Assembly: GCA_020433835.1 (NCBI GenBank)
Contig: JAGRBY010000415.1
Coordinates: 1 to 6,487 of the forward strand
Length of the DNA: 6,487 nucleotides
From: Anaerolineae bacterium
GTDB taxonomy: Bacteria > Chloroflexota > Anaerolineae > 4572-78 > J111
Reading direction: 5' to 3'
The position numbers and the translations under genes were made by a program. Each line of letters starts with the position of its first letter. Position 1 is the first letter of the stretch. The notes beneath the pieces were generated by a model that was not told the origin of the DNA, did not search any database, and saw only the letters and a program-made list of their open reading frames with translations. Positions 1 to 5,897 of this stretch are shown piece by piece.

Positions 1-491
1 GGCAGTTCGATGTAAACCGGGCGGGTGTTGACCTTACAGCTTTGCAAAACGCGGGCGATCTCTGCCGGGGCGCTTTGCGGACGGCTAAGAATGGCCTGAT
101 CGCACGTAATCTCTCGAAATATCTCAAATTGCGAGTCGAGCGACTTAACCTGGTGATGCAGCAGAAAACCGGTGCTCCGTTCGTGAATACCCGGCGCGCC
201 GGATATCACCACCAACGGCGATTTCTCGGCGTACGCCGCCGCGACCGCGTTAACCATATTCAGCGCTCCGGCCCCGTAAGTTACAACGGCTACACCCAAT
301 CCACCGTGCAATCGCGCCGCTGCATCAGCCGCAAAGCCGACGCCGGGTTCGTGACTGAGCGTATAGAGCGGCAGCACCTGCGATTCTTCAATAACTTTAA
401 AGAAGGGCAGTGCAAAATCGCCCGGAATACCAAAAATCTCATAAGCGCCCTGCGCTTTGAGCGCTTCTAACAAAGCCAAACCAATCTGCAT
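1..491 (-). CDS. ipdC: Indolepyruvate/phenylpyruvate decarboxylase-like ThDP enzyme, N-terminal part (3' end outside window)
   Basis: Reading the minus strand from the ATG at 491-489 gives 163 codons that stay open to the window edge, so the C-terminal two thirds lie outside. It matches the N-terminal pyrimidine-binding domain of thiamine-diphosphate decarboxylases. Residues 20-31 read FGIPGDFALPFF. The SHEPGVGFAADAAAR segment (46-60) holds the expected catalytic Glu48. VTYGAGALNMVNAVAAAYAE (70-89) and SPLVVISGAPG (91-101) follow. The LLHH pair (His112, His113) is typical of the pyruvate/indolepyruvate decarboxylase branch. From memory, the text is closest to Azospirillum IpdC, which decarboxylates indolepyruvate or phenylpyruvate to the aldehyde (auxin or aromatic amino acid catabolism, Ehrlich-type). 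Substrate cannot be fixed from this part. The start is supported by AGGAGA at 506-501, nine bases upstream. The gene is transcribed away from the STAND-peroxidase pair and has its own promoter. The symbol is family-level only; phenylpyruvate or another 2-keto acid is equally possible. Confidence 0.9.
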   Translation of the reverse strand, partial: MQIGLALLEALKAQGAYEIFGIPGDFALPFFKVIEESQVLPLYTLSHEPGVGFAADAAARLHGGLGVAVVTYGAGALNMVNAVAAAYAEKSPLVVISGAPGIHERSTGFLLHHQVKSLDSQFEIFREITCDQAILSRPQSAPAEIARVLQSCKVNTRPVYIEL

Positions 492-538
492 AAGGGAAGT
501 TCTCCTATGGCTAAATAGCGGTTGATACGTGGAACAGG

Positions 539-567
539 CCGGATGTCCGGGACCATAGCTGTATGGT
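539..567 (-). promoter_or_regulatory. Adjacent palindromes at -10/+1 of the decarboxylase promoter, possible operator
   Basis: ACCATA-GCTG-TATGGT (552-567) is a 6-bp inverted repeat with a 4-base loop that overlaps the predicted -10 element. Next to it lies CCGGATGTCCGG (539-550), a 5-bp inverted repeat around TG. Their position at the promoter and in the early leader would suit a repressor site or an RNA hairpin. No known operator is recognised, and short palindromes like these can occur by chance. Confidence 0.25.
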
Positions 568-591
568 ATTGGGCAAAACAGGAAATGTCAA
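563..591 (-). promoter_or_regulatory. Sigma70-type promoter for the 2-keto acid decarboxylase gene
   Basis: On the minus strand a perfect -35 hexamer TTGACA (591-586) is followed by a 17-base spacer and TACCAT (568-563), which matches four of six -10 positions. Transcription would begin near 556, leaving a leader of about 65 nt before the ATG at 491. The position and orientation fit the only gene on this side. The promoter is predicted from consensus only. Confidence 0.6.
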
Positions 592-637
592 AGCGTTCTT
601 GGCGGGAAGCGTTGCCATTCAGGTATAGAGCGCCATA

Positions 638-652
638 GAAACACTGAATTTC
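638..652 (-). repeat. Inverted partial copy of the TTTCAGTG repeat
   Basis: GAAACACTGAATTTC, read on the minus strand, is GAAATTCAGTGTTTC and matches the core of copy A (749-763) at 13 of 15 positions. Together with copy A it forms an inverted pair about 95 bp apart in the upstream region of the decarboxylase gene. The rest of 592-848 shows no gene and no other clear signal. Confidence 0.5.
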
Positions 653-731
653 TGAGGAAAATGGTTACACGGATCTCCGTGCCGGGTTCACATCAATCCA
701 ATGCCAAGAAAGAGCCGACAATGGATATCAG

Positions 732-775
732 GAATTCAGTGAAATCATAAATTTCAGTGTTTCAGTGTTTCAATG
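732..775 (+). repeat. Dispersed TTTCAGTG repeat, copy A with 8-bp tandem units
   Basis: Positions 732-764 match 5884-5916 at 29 of 33 bases. The conserved blocks are GAATTCAGTGA and TTTCAGTGTTTCA, set 20 bp apart in both copies. In this copy the second block runs on as three tandem 8-mers: TTTCAGTG (752-759), TTTCAGTG (760-767) and TTTCAATG (768-775). A further inverted piece, GAAACACTGAATTTC, lies at 638-652. No coding frame explains the conservation. It looks like an intergenic dispersed repeat, perhaps REP- or MITE-derived. Confidence 0.7.
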
Positions 776-849
776 CACGGATTGCCCAAATTCTAAAATG
801 CACTCTTGAGCAGGCGAAGCCCGAATTTAACAGGCATCGACACCGATGT

Positions 850-1143
850 ATTCGGATGCAAAATCCCCCAAAAATTTTTTTTACCTCATTTTTGGACGCA
901 AAATCGCCCTAATTTTTTTTTCAAAGCCGTTTTTGCGTCCAAAATCGACCTAATTTTTTTTTCTACCCCAATTTTTGGATCTGAAATCGCCTAAATTTTT
1001 TTTCAAAGCCGTTTTTGCATCCAAAATCGCCCTAAATTTTTTTTCGAACCCGTTTTTGTATCCAAAATCGCCCAATTTTTTTTTCGAACCCGTTTTTGCG
1101 TCCAAAATTGCCTGTTTTTTTTTCGAAACCCAATTTCGGATGT
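850..1143. repeat. Tandem array of ~41-bp units with phased T-tracts (7 units plus a degenerate eighth)
   Basis: Units begin at about 850, 889, 930, 972, 1012, 1053 and 1093, with a decayed unit from 1133. Each unit has the layout T5, a six-base core, AAAA, TCGCCCTAA or a variant, a run of 8-9 T, and then a CAAAGCCG or CGAACCCG linker. T-runs start at 875, 913, 954, 996, 1037, 1076 and 1115, so the spacing is 38-42 bp, close to four helical turns. The six-base core appears in two orientations: GGATGC, GGACGC and GGATCT in units 1, 2 and 4, against GCGTCC, GCATCC, GTATCC and GCGTCC in units 3, 5, 6 and 7. The period is not a multiple of three, so apparent open frames across it (FFF and KKK-rich) are by-products. 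Function is unknown: bent DNA, protein binding or a simple slippage array are all possible. Confidence 0.9.
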
Positions 1144-1162
1144 GCGAACGGCGTTTTTTATA

Positions 1163-1175
1163 GGACTTACGCAGT
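1163..1175 (+). repeat. GGACTTACGCAGT element, left copy
   Basis: The 13-mer GGACTTACGCAGT occurs here and, identically and in the same orientation, at 6401-6413. Here it follows TA (1161-1162). I recall similar GGACTTACGCA-type termini at the ends of small mobile elements in repeat-rich genomes, but no transposase or matching opposite end is visible in the window. It may be the remnant end of an insertion element or MITE. Confidence 0.5.
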
Positions 1176-1180
1176 TCGTA

Positions 1181-1243
1181 GAACAATTTGCTAAATTGTT
1201 CGCATCTTGGGACAAACAAGAGGCACAAATTGGCAATTCGTGC
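1181..1243. repeat. Pair of related hairpins, REP/BIME-like
   Basis: Hairpin 1 is GAACAATTT-GCT-AAATTGTTC (1181-1201), a perfect 9-bp stem with a 3-base loop. Hairpin 2 is GCACAAATT-GGC-AATTCGTGC (1223-1243), with eight of nine stem pairs and the same loop size. They start 42 bp apart and resemble each other base for base, so they look like a duplicated palindromic unit. They sit within a direct repeat of AAC(G/A)GCGTTTTTTATA (1147-1162 and 1267-1282), whose copies are exactly 120 bp apart. Possible roles are a REP-type mobile repeat, or structure in the upstream region of the STAND operon. No T-run follows either hairpin, so they are not typical terminators. Confidence 0.6.
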
Positions 1244-1282
1244 TACAAAACTGCTGATGTCGCGTCAACAGCGTTTTTTATA

Positions 1283-1545
1283 CATGACTTCCCAAATCTT
1301 ACGGCTATGGCCCTGTTTATAGCTGTTCAGAGACTTAACAAATCCTTTGAGAGAAAATTGAGTAAAAATTAAGTGGCACGCGCTACAATAACATCGATAA
1401 CCAAAATCTGAATGGGTTTGAAACGAGATAAGCTCATTCGCTAGGAGGAGTTAGCGGATTGGGTGTTTGAAAATATATTCTTTTCCAGTGCCTCAAGCTG
1501 TAACACTCACCATCCTCGCAACGGTTGAATACATCATGGTGAGCT
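1283..1545 (+). other. Upstream region of the STAND operon with strong SD-like site and possible short leader frame
   Basis: No clear -35/-10 pair is visible in this stretch. AGGAGGAG at 1443-1450 is the strongest Shine-Dalgarno-like site in the window but lies 95 bases before the STAND start. It sits in a small inverted repeat, CGCTA (1439-1443) with TAGCG (1452-1456). Thirteen bases on, GTG at 1463 opens a 21-codon frame that ends with TGA at 1526-1528, 17 bases before the STAND ATG. A translated leader coupled to the main gene is possible. The peptide is not recognised, and a chance frame is as likely. Confidence 0.2.
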
Positions 1546-3741
1546 ATGCCACAAGTCGAACAATTCCATAAGCAAATAGAATTAAATAACCGCCGTTTGC
1601 AAAAGCTTCAGGAACAAAAAGCAGCCTATGGGGTCGATACGCGGCCTCATGTCTTGATAGAAATAGAAGATATCGAAGCGGAAAACAAAAATTTGCAAAC
1701 AACGCTGGCTAGCATCCAAGAAATCGCGTCGACGAACCCTTACTGCGGTTTGTTTGCTTTCCGCGAAGAAGATGCCCCCTTTTTCTTTGGCCGCGAGGTG
1801 TTCACGCAGCGACTGGTTAAGGCTACGAACCGGAAACCTTTCGTCACCGTCATCGGCCCATCGGGCAGCGGAAAATCTTCGGTTGTCTTTGCCGGATTGG
1901 TGCCGCAACTGCGTTCCGAGGGCAGCTGCCTCATTGCCGCCTTTCGTCCGGGGCCTCGTCCCTTTGTTGAATTGGCGGATGCTTTGTTTCCCTTGCTTGA
2001 ACCGGCAGCCACCGAAGTGACACGGCTCATCGAAAGCCCAAAATTAGCCAATGCTTTTCGGCACCATGAAATCGATCTTTTCAGAGTAGTAAACCACATT
2101 CTGCACAAGCATGGGCCAGCCAAACGATTAATTTTAATTGCTGATCAATTTGAAGAACTATATACGCTGAATCCCGAGCAAGAAACCCGTCGCGGCTTCT
2201 TAGAGGTATTGCTAAAAGCCATCAAAGCGAGTAGCAGCGAAGCAGGCCTTCCCTTTACATTAGTACTCACGCTGCGGGCCGATTTTTTGGAGCAGGCCTT
2301 AACCTATCGTCCTTTTGCAGACATCTTGCAAGACACGAGCCAAATATTAGGGGCCATGACCACAGAAGAGTTAAAAGAAAGTATTGAAAAACCCATTTAT
2401 AGGCAAGGCGCACGTTTTGAAAATCGCTTGGTGGGCCGCATCTTAGAAGACGTGGGCGATGAGCCGGGTAATTTGCCTTTGCTTGAATTTGCTCTCACGC
2501 AGCTATGGAATCGCCAAATAGAGGGCCAATTGACCCACGCGGCTTATGAAGCGATAGGTCAAGTGGCGGGAGCATTAACCCATTATGCCGATGAGATATT
2601 TGGCAACTTAAACACATATGAGCAGGCACAAGCCCGGCGCGTTTTTATTCAATTGGTCCAGCCCGGCATAGGCACAAAGGATACGCGGCGATTAGCCACG
2701 CGCATCGAATTTGATAAAACCGATTGGCACTTAATTCAAAAGTTAGCCGACTTTCGCCTGGTTGTTACCAATCGCGATGGCACGAATAAAGAAACGGTTG
2801 AAGTTGTCCACGAGGCGCTCATTCAAAATTGGGAAATGCTGCGAAACTGGATAGCGGAATACCGCAAATTTCGTATATGGCAAGAAGGATTTCGCACCTA
2901 TATGAAGCAGTGGCAAATGAGTCAAAATGAAGAGGATTTACTAAGCGGCAGCCATCTATCGACGGCGCAAGAATGGCTGCAACGATGTCGCGAGCATTTA
3001 ACCGCCGCTGAAATTACGTTTATCGAGCACAGTGGGGCCAATTATTTGGTTCGCAAGCGCTACGTTGTACTGTTTTTCGTGCTGGCCGGCGGTTTGGGTG
3101 CCGCTGTGGGCGTTGGTCTTATGGCCGCCCTAATGGGTTCACTGGTATGGCAGTCAAACAACCCGACCTACTTTCAACTACCGTTGGCCTTTGTTGTTTT
3201 TATATTTGGGCTGATGGGCGGCTTATGGGGCAGTGTGCAAGGTGCAGCGACAACGCTGGGCTTTATATTAGCCGAAGTATGGACAAAAAAACCATCTTTT
3301 TACCGCCGAATGCTTGGCGGTATGCTGGGCGGGGGCTGTACGGGAAGCGTTTTATTCCTGCTGTTTCGATCAGCCGGAACTTTGCCGGCTGGGGTATCGT
3401 ATTTTACCGTTTGTGCTGCCGGTTTTATCATTTTCGCCTTATCAAGCGGGGCCACAACGTTAATCATTCCTAAAATTCGCCAACTGCGATCCTCAATCAA
3501 GCACATAGCGCTGAGAGCATTCATCGCCGGCTCGTCCACCGGGTTCGTCTGTTTCGGGGCGGTCTGGTTATCTTTTCAGCTTCTTGACCTGGTGGCAGGC
3601 AGTCCTTTTTGGGAAGTGGCCCTGTTCTTTGCCCCGATAGAGGGTATGGTGGGCAGCGGGATGGTTTTGGGTCTCAGTTTCGCCAGCCGGCTGGGCTATA
3701 TGTTGCATACCACCCATATGATAACCGAAAACAACACTTGA
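1546..3741 (+). CDS. Membrane-anchored STAND (nSTAND1-type) P-loop NTPase with N-terminal helical module
   Basis: This 731-residue protein has three parts. Residues 1-60 are a charged helical hairpin (IELNNRRLQKLQEQKAAYGV, then IEIEDIEAE), a module I know from the N-termini of Chloroflexota and cyanobacterial signalling proteins. Residues 64-440 form the STAND NTPase: NPYCGLFAFREED leads in, followed by Walker A GPSGSGKSS (104-112), Walker B LILIADQFEE (195-204), LTLRADF (241-247), GNLPLLEFAL (308-317) and the winged-helix signature VEVVHEALIQNW (418-429). From about 505 the chain is hydrophobic and glycine-rich, with roughly six membrane segments (about 505-534, 543-575, 589-607, 617-641, 655-681, 690-715). 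No WD40, TPR or other repeats are seen; the membrane domain occupies their usual place. STAND proteins are nucleotide-dependent switches that typically oligomerise on sensing a signal. The NTPase should face the cytoplasm. The start is the first possible one in frame (TGA lies at 1540-1542), but its only SD candidate, GGTGAG, is too close. A peroxidase gene follows after 38 bases. Confidence 0.85.
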   Translation: MPQVEQFHKQIELNNRRLQKLQEQKAAYGVDTRPHVLIEIEDIEAENKNLQTTLASIQEIASTNPYCGLFAFREEDAPFFFGREVFTQRLVKATNRKPFVTVIGPSGSGKSSVVFAGLVPQLRSEGSCLIAAFRPGPRPFVELADALFPLLEPAATEVTRLIESPKLANAFRHHEIDLFRVVNHILHKHGPAKRLILIADQFEELYTLNPEQETRRGFLEVLLKAIKASSSEAGLPFTLVLTLRADFLEQALTYRPFADILQDTSQILGAMTTEELKESIEKPIYRQGARFENRLVGRILEDVGDEPGNLPLLEFALTQLWNRQIEGQLTHAAYEAIGQVAGALTHYADEIFGNLNTYEQAQARRVFIQLVQPGIGTKDTRRLATRIEFDKTDWHLIQKLADFRLVVTNRDGTNKETVEVVHEALIQNWEMLRNWIAEYRKFRIWQEGFRTYMKQWQMSQNEEDLLSGSHLSTAQEWLQRCREHLTAAEITFIEHSGANYLVRKRYVVLFFVLAGGLGAAVGVGLMAALMGSLVWQSNNPTYFQLPLAFVVFIFGLMGGLWGSVQGAATTLGFILAEVWTKKPSFYRRMLGGMLGGGCTGSVLFLLFRSAGTLPAGVSYFTVCAAGFIIFALSSGATTLIIPKIRQLRSSIKHIALRAFIAGSSTGFVCFGAVWLSFQLLDLVAGSPFWEVALFFAPIEGMVGSGMVLGLSFASRLGYMLHTTHMITENNT

Positions 3742-3766
3742 AGCGTTTTGGCAAGTAAAAAATATT

Positions 3767-3772
3767 GAGGGA
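3767..3772 (+). promoter_or_regulatory. Ribosome binding site deciding the peroxidase start
   Basis: GAGGGA (3767-3772) lies seven bases before the ATG at 3780. The in-frame TTG at 3765 overlaps this site, so it cannot be the start served by it. The ATG at 3780 is therefore preferred, and the protein begins MSENTVLQ. Confidence 0.7.
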
Positions 3773-3779
3773 AATTATT

Positions 3780-5549
3780 ATGAGTGAAAACACAGTTCTA
3801 CAGAAACAAGCAGTAGTAAAACCCCCTGTTTTAGATAAGAAAACTTTACAAGGAAATATCTTAAAGGGGCATGGCCGTCCTTTTGCCAGTCACATTCTGG
3901 TCCGCTTTAATCTTCGTTTCCCAAATACGGCCCGGGCGTGGTTAAAGAATTTTGCCAAGAAAAAAGTAACCTCGGCTTATGAACAAGAGTTAACGGCTCA
4001 GATAAGAAAATCGAAATCAGATATGGACCGTTCCGTACAGGAAACCCTCTTTGCCATGGTTTTGTTATCGGCAGAAGGATATCGCGTTCTGGATTTAGAA
4101 AAGTATATGCCCACCGATAAAAACGCGCTGTTTGTTGATGGCATGGGCAGCCGATGGGAAGCCTTAGGTGATCCTCCACCTCAGGCTCGAAATTCACCGT
4201 ACGATCACCCCATCCATGCTATGCTTATTTTGGCCCATGCCGATTACGAGACGTTAAAGGTAGAAGAGCGCGCAATTTTGCAGCAATTGCGGCGTTTTTG
4301 TTCGATAGTCCACGTGGAAGAGGGCAAAAGGTTGGTGCGGCGATTTTTAAAAGGAACCAACGGAACCAACGGGAACACGGCAATAGTCCAACAGTCGTCC
4401 GGGCTCACGGAAGAAAAACCGGTTGAGTATTTCGGTTTTGCCGATGGTGTTAGCCAGACTCCAGCCCCTGCCCAGACAAACGGACACTACGAAATTGCAT
4501 CGAGCATTAACGGTAATTCATCTGAACTTGATCCGTTTAACCACGCTTTATTACAAGAGACGGGAATGGATACGTATGGCAGTTTTTGTGTATTTAGAAA
4601 ATTGGAGCAAAACATAAGTCTGTTTAGAGAACAGGTTACCCACCTGGTAAAGACAAAGCAATTTACCGAAGAAGACAGTGCCGGAGCGTCTATTATAGGC
4701 CAATACCCCAACGGAACAACAGCCAAAGTTCCAAAGGAGAATACGCACGTTCGCAAAATGCAAAATCTGGCTGCCAATAGCCCACAGATTGTGCGGCGCG
4801 GAATGCCCTACAACGATGCCGACCGTTATTTATATACAGCCAGTGGTGAAACGCCGCCTCTATCCGAACAAGGTGCCGGCCTATTATTTATCTCTTTTCA
4901 AGCCGATTTAGACAGTTTTGAAAGGCTTCAGCGTGGAGCAATCGATAAAACAGCTCCTGGGGCGGATGCGCTGCTTGGTCGCGAGCACGCCCTGGTGACC
5001 TTAAAGGGAGGCGAGTATTTTTTTGCGCCCAGCCTGTCTTTTTTGAACCAATTAGAGGTTGATGCGTTTACTCTGGAAGATGGACAAGTCAATAGCCTCA
5101 GTAATCAGGAATTCATACTCAAAATTAGAGAGCTGTACCGCGCGGATGAATTCACGCTCAAAAAGTTCGGCTCTTACTGGGCCAAAGGAGATCGAATGGC
5201 CGCCATAGAGACATTAGGTGTCGATCCCCCGGCATTTGACCGATTTTACGCCTATTTGGTTCCCCTTATGTCCTTGCTGGACGCGCATAAGGTTGAGCCA
5301 TACCAATCGCAAAAGCGGCGTACTGTCTGGAAACTGGAGGCCCCGGATGAGCCTCTAAGGAAAAAAGTCATTGAAGCCTTTGCCAAGACCATTTCCGACC
5401 CTAAAAAGCTGGAGCGCTTTGCGCAACAATGGTCGGAAAATCGCAACGGGGCCATAGAAAGCATCGGCCTTAGCCCGGAAGAACATGATACATTTTACGA
5501 GTACCTTATGGGTTTTGGGGTCAATTTTTACGTTTTCTTTCCGTTATAA
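3780..5549 (+). CDS. Long DyP-type heme peroxidase with duplicated C-terminal module
   Basis: The 589-residue product begins with the family's LQGNILKGHGR motif (23-33). YFGFADGVSQ (217-226) carries the GxxDG motif with distal Asp222. HVRKMQ (323-328) gives His323 as the expected proximal heme ligand, and the RRG at 339-341 supplies the expected catalytic arginine. GAGLLFISFQADL (365-377) and GEYFFAPSL (411-419) complete the fold. DyP peroxidases use H2O2 to oxidise dyes, phenolics and other substrates; the natural substrate here is unknown. No Tat or Sec signal and no encapsulin-type C-terminal targeting peptide is visible, so it is probably cytoplasmic. It is longer than usual for bacterial DyPs because residues 424-589 extend past the fold and hold two similar modules (about 444-494 and 526-577), each with AIE(T/S)(L/I)G(V/L)xPxxxDxFYxYL. 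A GTNGTNGN loop (192-199) comes from a tandem GGAACCAAC DNA repeat at 4353-4370. It lies 38 bases after the STAND gene on the same strand, so co-transcription is likely. Confidence 0.92.
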   Translation: MSENTVLQKQAVVKPPVLDKKTLQGNILKGHGRPFASHILVRFNLRFPNTARAWLKNFAKKKVTSAYEQELTAQIRKSKSDMDRSVQETLFAMVLLSAEGYRVLDLEKYMPTDKNALFVDGMGSRWEALGDPPPQARNSPYDHPIHAMLILAHADYETLKVEERAILQQLRRFCSIVHVEEGKRLVRRFLKGTNGTNGNTAIVQQSSGLTEEKPVEYFGFADGVSQTPAPAQTNGHYEIASSINGNSSELDPFNHALLQETGMDTYGSFCVFRKLEQNISLFREQVTHLVKTKQFTEEDSAGASIIGQYPNGTTAKVPKENTHVRKMQNLAANSPQIVRRGMPYNDADRYLYTASGETPPLSEQGAGLLFISFQADLDSFERLQRGAIDKTAPGADALLGREHALVTLKGGEYFFAPSLSFLNQLEVDAFTLEDGQVNSLSNQEFILKIRELYRADEFTLKKFGSYWAKGDRMAAIETLGVDPPAFDRFYAYLVPLMSLLDAHKVEPYQSQKRRTVWKLEAPDEPLRKKVIEAFAKTISDPKKLERFAQQWSENRNGAIESIGLSPEEHDTFYEYLMGFGVNFYVFFPL

Positions 5550-5552
5550 CGG
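5541..5552. repeat. Perfect 12-bp palindrome over the peroxidase stop codon
   Basis: CCGTTATAACGG is a perfect palindrome containing the TAA stop (5547-5549). No T-run follows, so it is not a terminator by itself. It could be a protein site or a chance palindrome. I see no other rho-independent terminator for the STAND-peroxidase transcript on the plus strand. Confidence 0.35.
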
Positions 5553-5582
5553 AACCCCTACCCGCTTTCTTGTCCAATGTAC

Positions 5583-5632
5583 AAAAAAAATCGCACGCCA
5601 ACTGTTCAATTTCTTTTCGCTTGGCGTGCGAT
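5583..5632 (-). terminator. Rho-independent terminator facing the minus strand
   Basis: ATCGCACGCCAA (5590-5601) pairs perfectly with TTGGCGTGCGAT (5621-5632), a GC-rich 12-bp stem with a 19-base loop. On the minus strand the stem is followed at once by a run of T (complement of A at 5583-5589). On the plus strand it is followed by AAAATTCT, which is not a U-tract. It should therefore end transcripts coming leftward from the 5640-6000 region, and would protect the convergent peroxidase gene from antisense reading. It may act weakly for the plus strand. Confidence 0.75.
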
Positions 5633-5780
5633 AAAATTCTATGTCGATAAGATGAGAGATTACTCCAGGCCGCCCTCACTTCGGCGCTGTCGGGCAGCAC
5701 GATGGCGATGAATTTGTCCGAACTTCGCTCTTACATCACCTTCTTACAAACTTCAGCCCATCTAAAACAAAAGATGCTTT

Positions 5781-5897
5781 CTATTTAATAGACTCCCATT
5801 CGCCCTCTTCGGCTTCGGAGATTTTCGAAATATTAGCCTCGCCCGTACTAATCTTGGCTTTCAACGCCTCAAATTGAACAGCAGAATTCAGTGACAT
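5781..5897 (-). CDS. Possible small protein of 38 residues, hypothetical
   Basis: ATG at 5897-5895 opens 38 codons ending with TAG at 5783-5781. The product begins MSLNSAVQFEALKAKISTG and ends with the acidic tail SEAEEGEWESIK. It is helical and charged, with a coding-like amino acid mix, and somewhat recalls the C-terminal part of small antitoxin-like proteins, but I cannot assign a family. Support: the only strong terminator nearby (5583-5632) faces this strand about 150 bases downstream. Against: no Shine-Dalgarno site is seen, and the start codon lies inside the dispersed TTTCAGTG repeat (5884-5916), so the original 5' end may have been lost or replaced. Confidence 0.3.
   Translation of the reverse strand: MSLNSAVQFEALKAKISTGEANISKISEAEEGEWESIK

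Larger units (their letters stand above)
5521..5730 (-). other. Start-less minus-strand frame, possible decayed gene fragment
   Basis: After a TAA at 5733-5731 this minus frame stays open for 69 codons and ends at a TGA inside the 3' end of the peroxidase gene. Its first part reads DKFIAIVLPDSAEVRAAW, which looks protein-like, but there is no ATG and no ribosome binding site, and the frame runs through the terminator hairpin. The opposite strand is also open here from 5651 to 5788, ending MNLSELRSYITFLQ and so on, from an ATG at 5708 with no SD. At most one can be a gene remnant. GC is higher in 5665-5725 than in the surrounding intergenic DNA, which would fit a remnant. No family is recognised. 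Confidence 0.2.

Noticed and set aside
42..470. Plus-strand open frame of 142 codons
   Set aside because: It is antisense to the decarboxylase gene, whose motifs on the minus strand are clear and which has an SD and a promoter.
1044..1092. tRNA T-arm-like TTCGAACCC
   Set aside because: It is part of the repeat linker and occurs twice; no acceptor or anticodon arm can be built around it.
850..1143. CRISPR array
   Set aside because: The units are tandem copies of about 41 bp with no unique spacers between conserved repeats, and no cas gene is nearby.
806..1236. Several K/F-rich open frames on both strands across the tandem array
   Set aside because: They result from T/A runs in a repeat whose period is not a multiple of three; residues such as FFF and KKK shift frame from unit to unit.
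1142..1372. Plus-strand open frame of 76 codons
   Set aside because: It runs through both hairpins and the 120-bp direct repeat, has no SD, and shows no family features.
3765..3779. TTG at 3765 as the peroxidase start
   Set aside because: It overlaps the GAGGGA ribosome binding site, which is well placed for the ATG at 3780.
5516..5549. Encapsulin cargo-loading peptide at the peroxidase C-terminus
   Set aside because: The end reads FGVNFYVFFPL and lacks the short LxIGSLKG-type targeting motif; no encapsulin gene is in the window.
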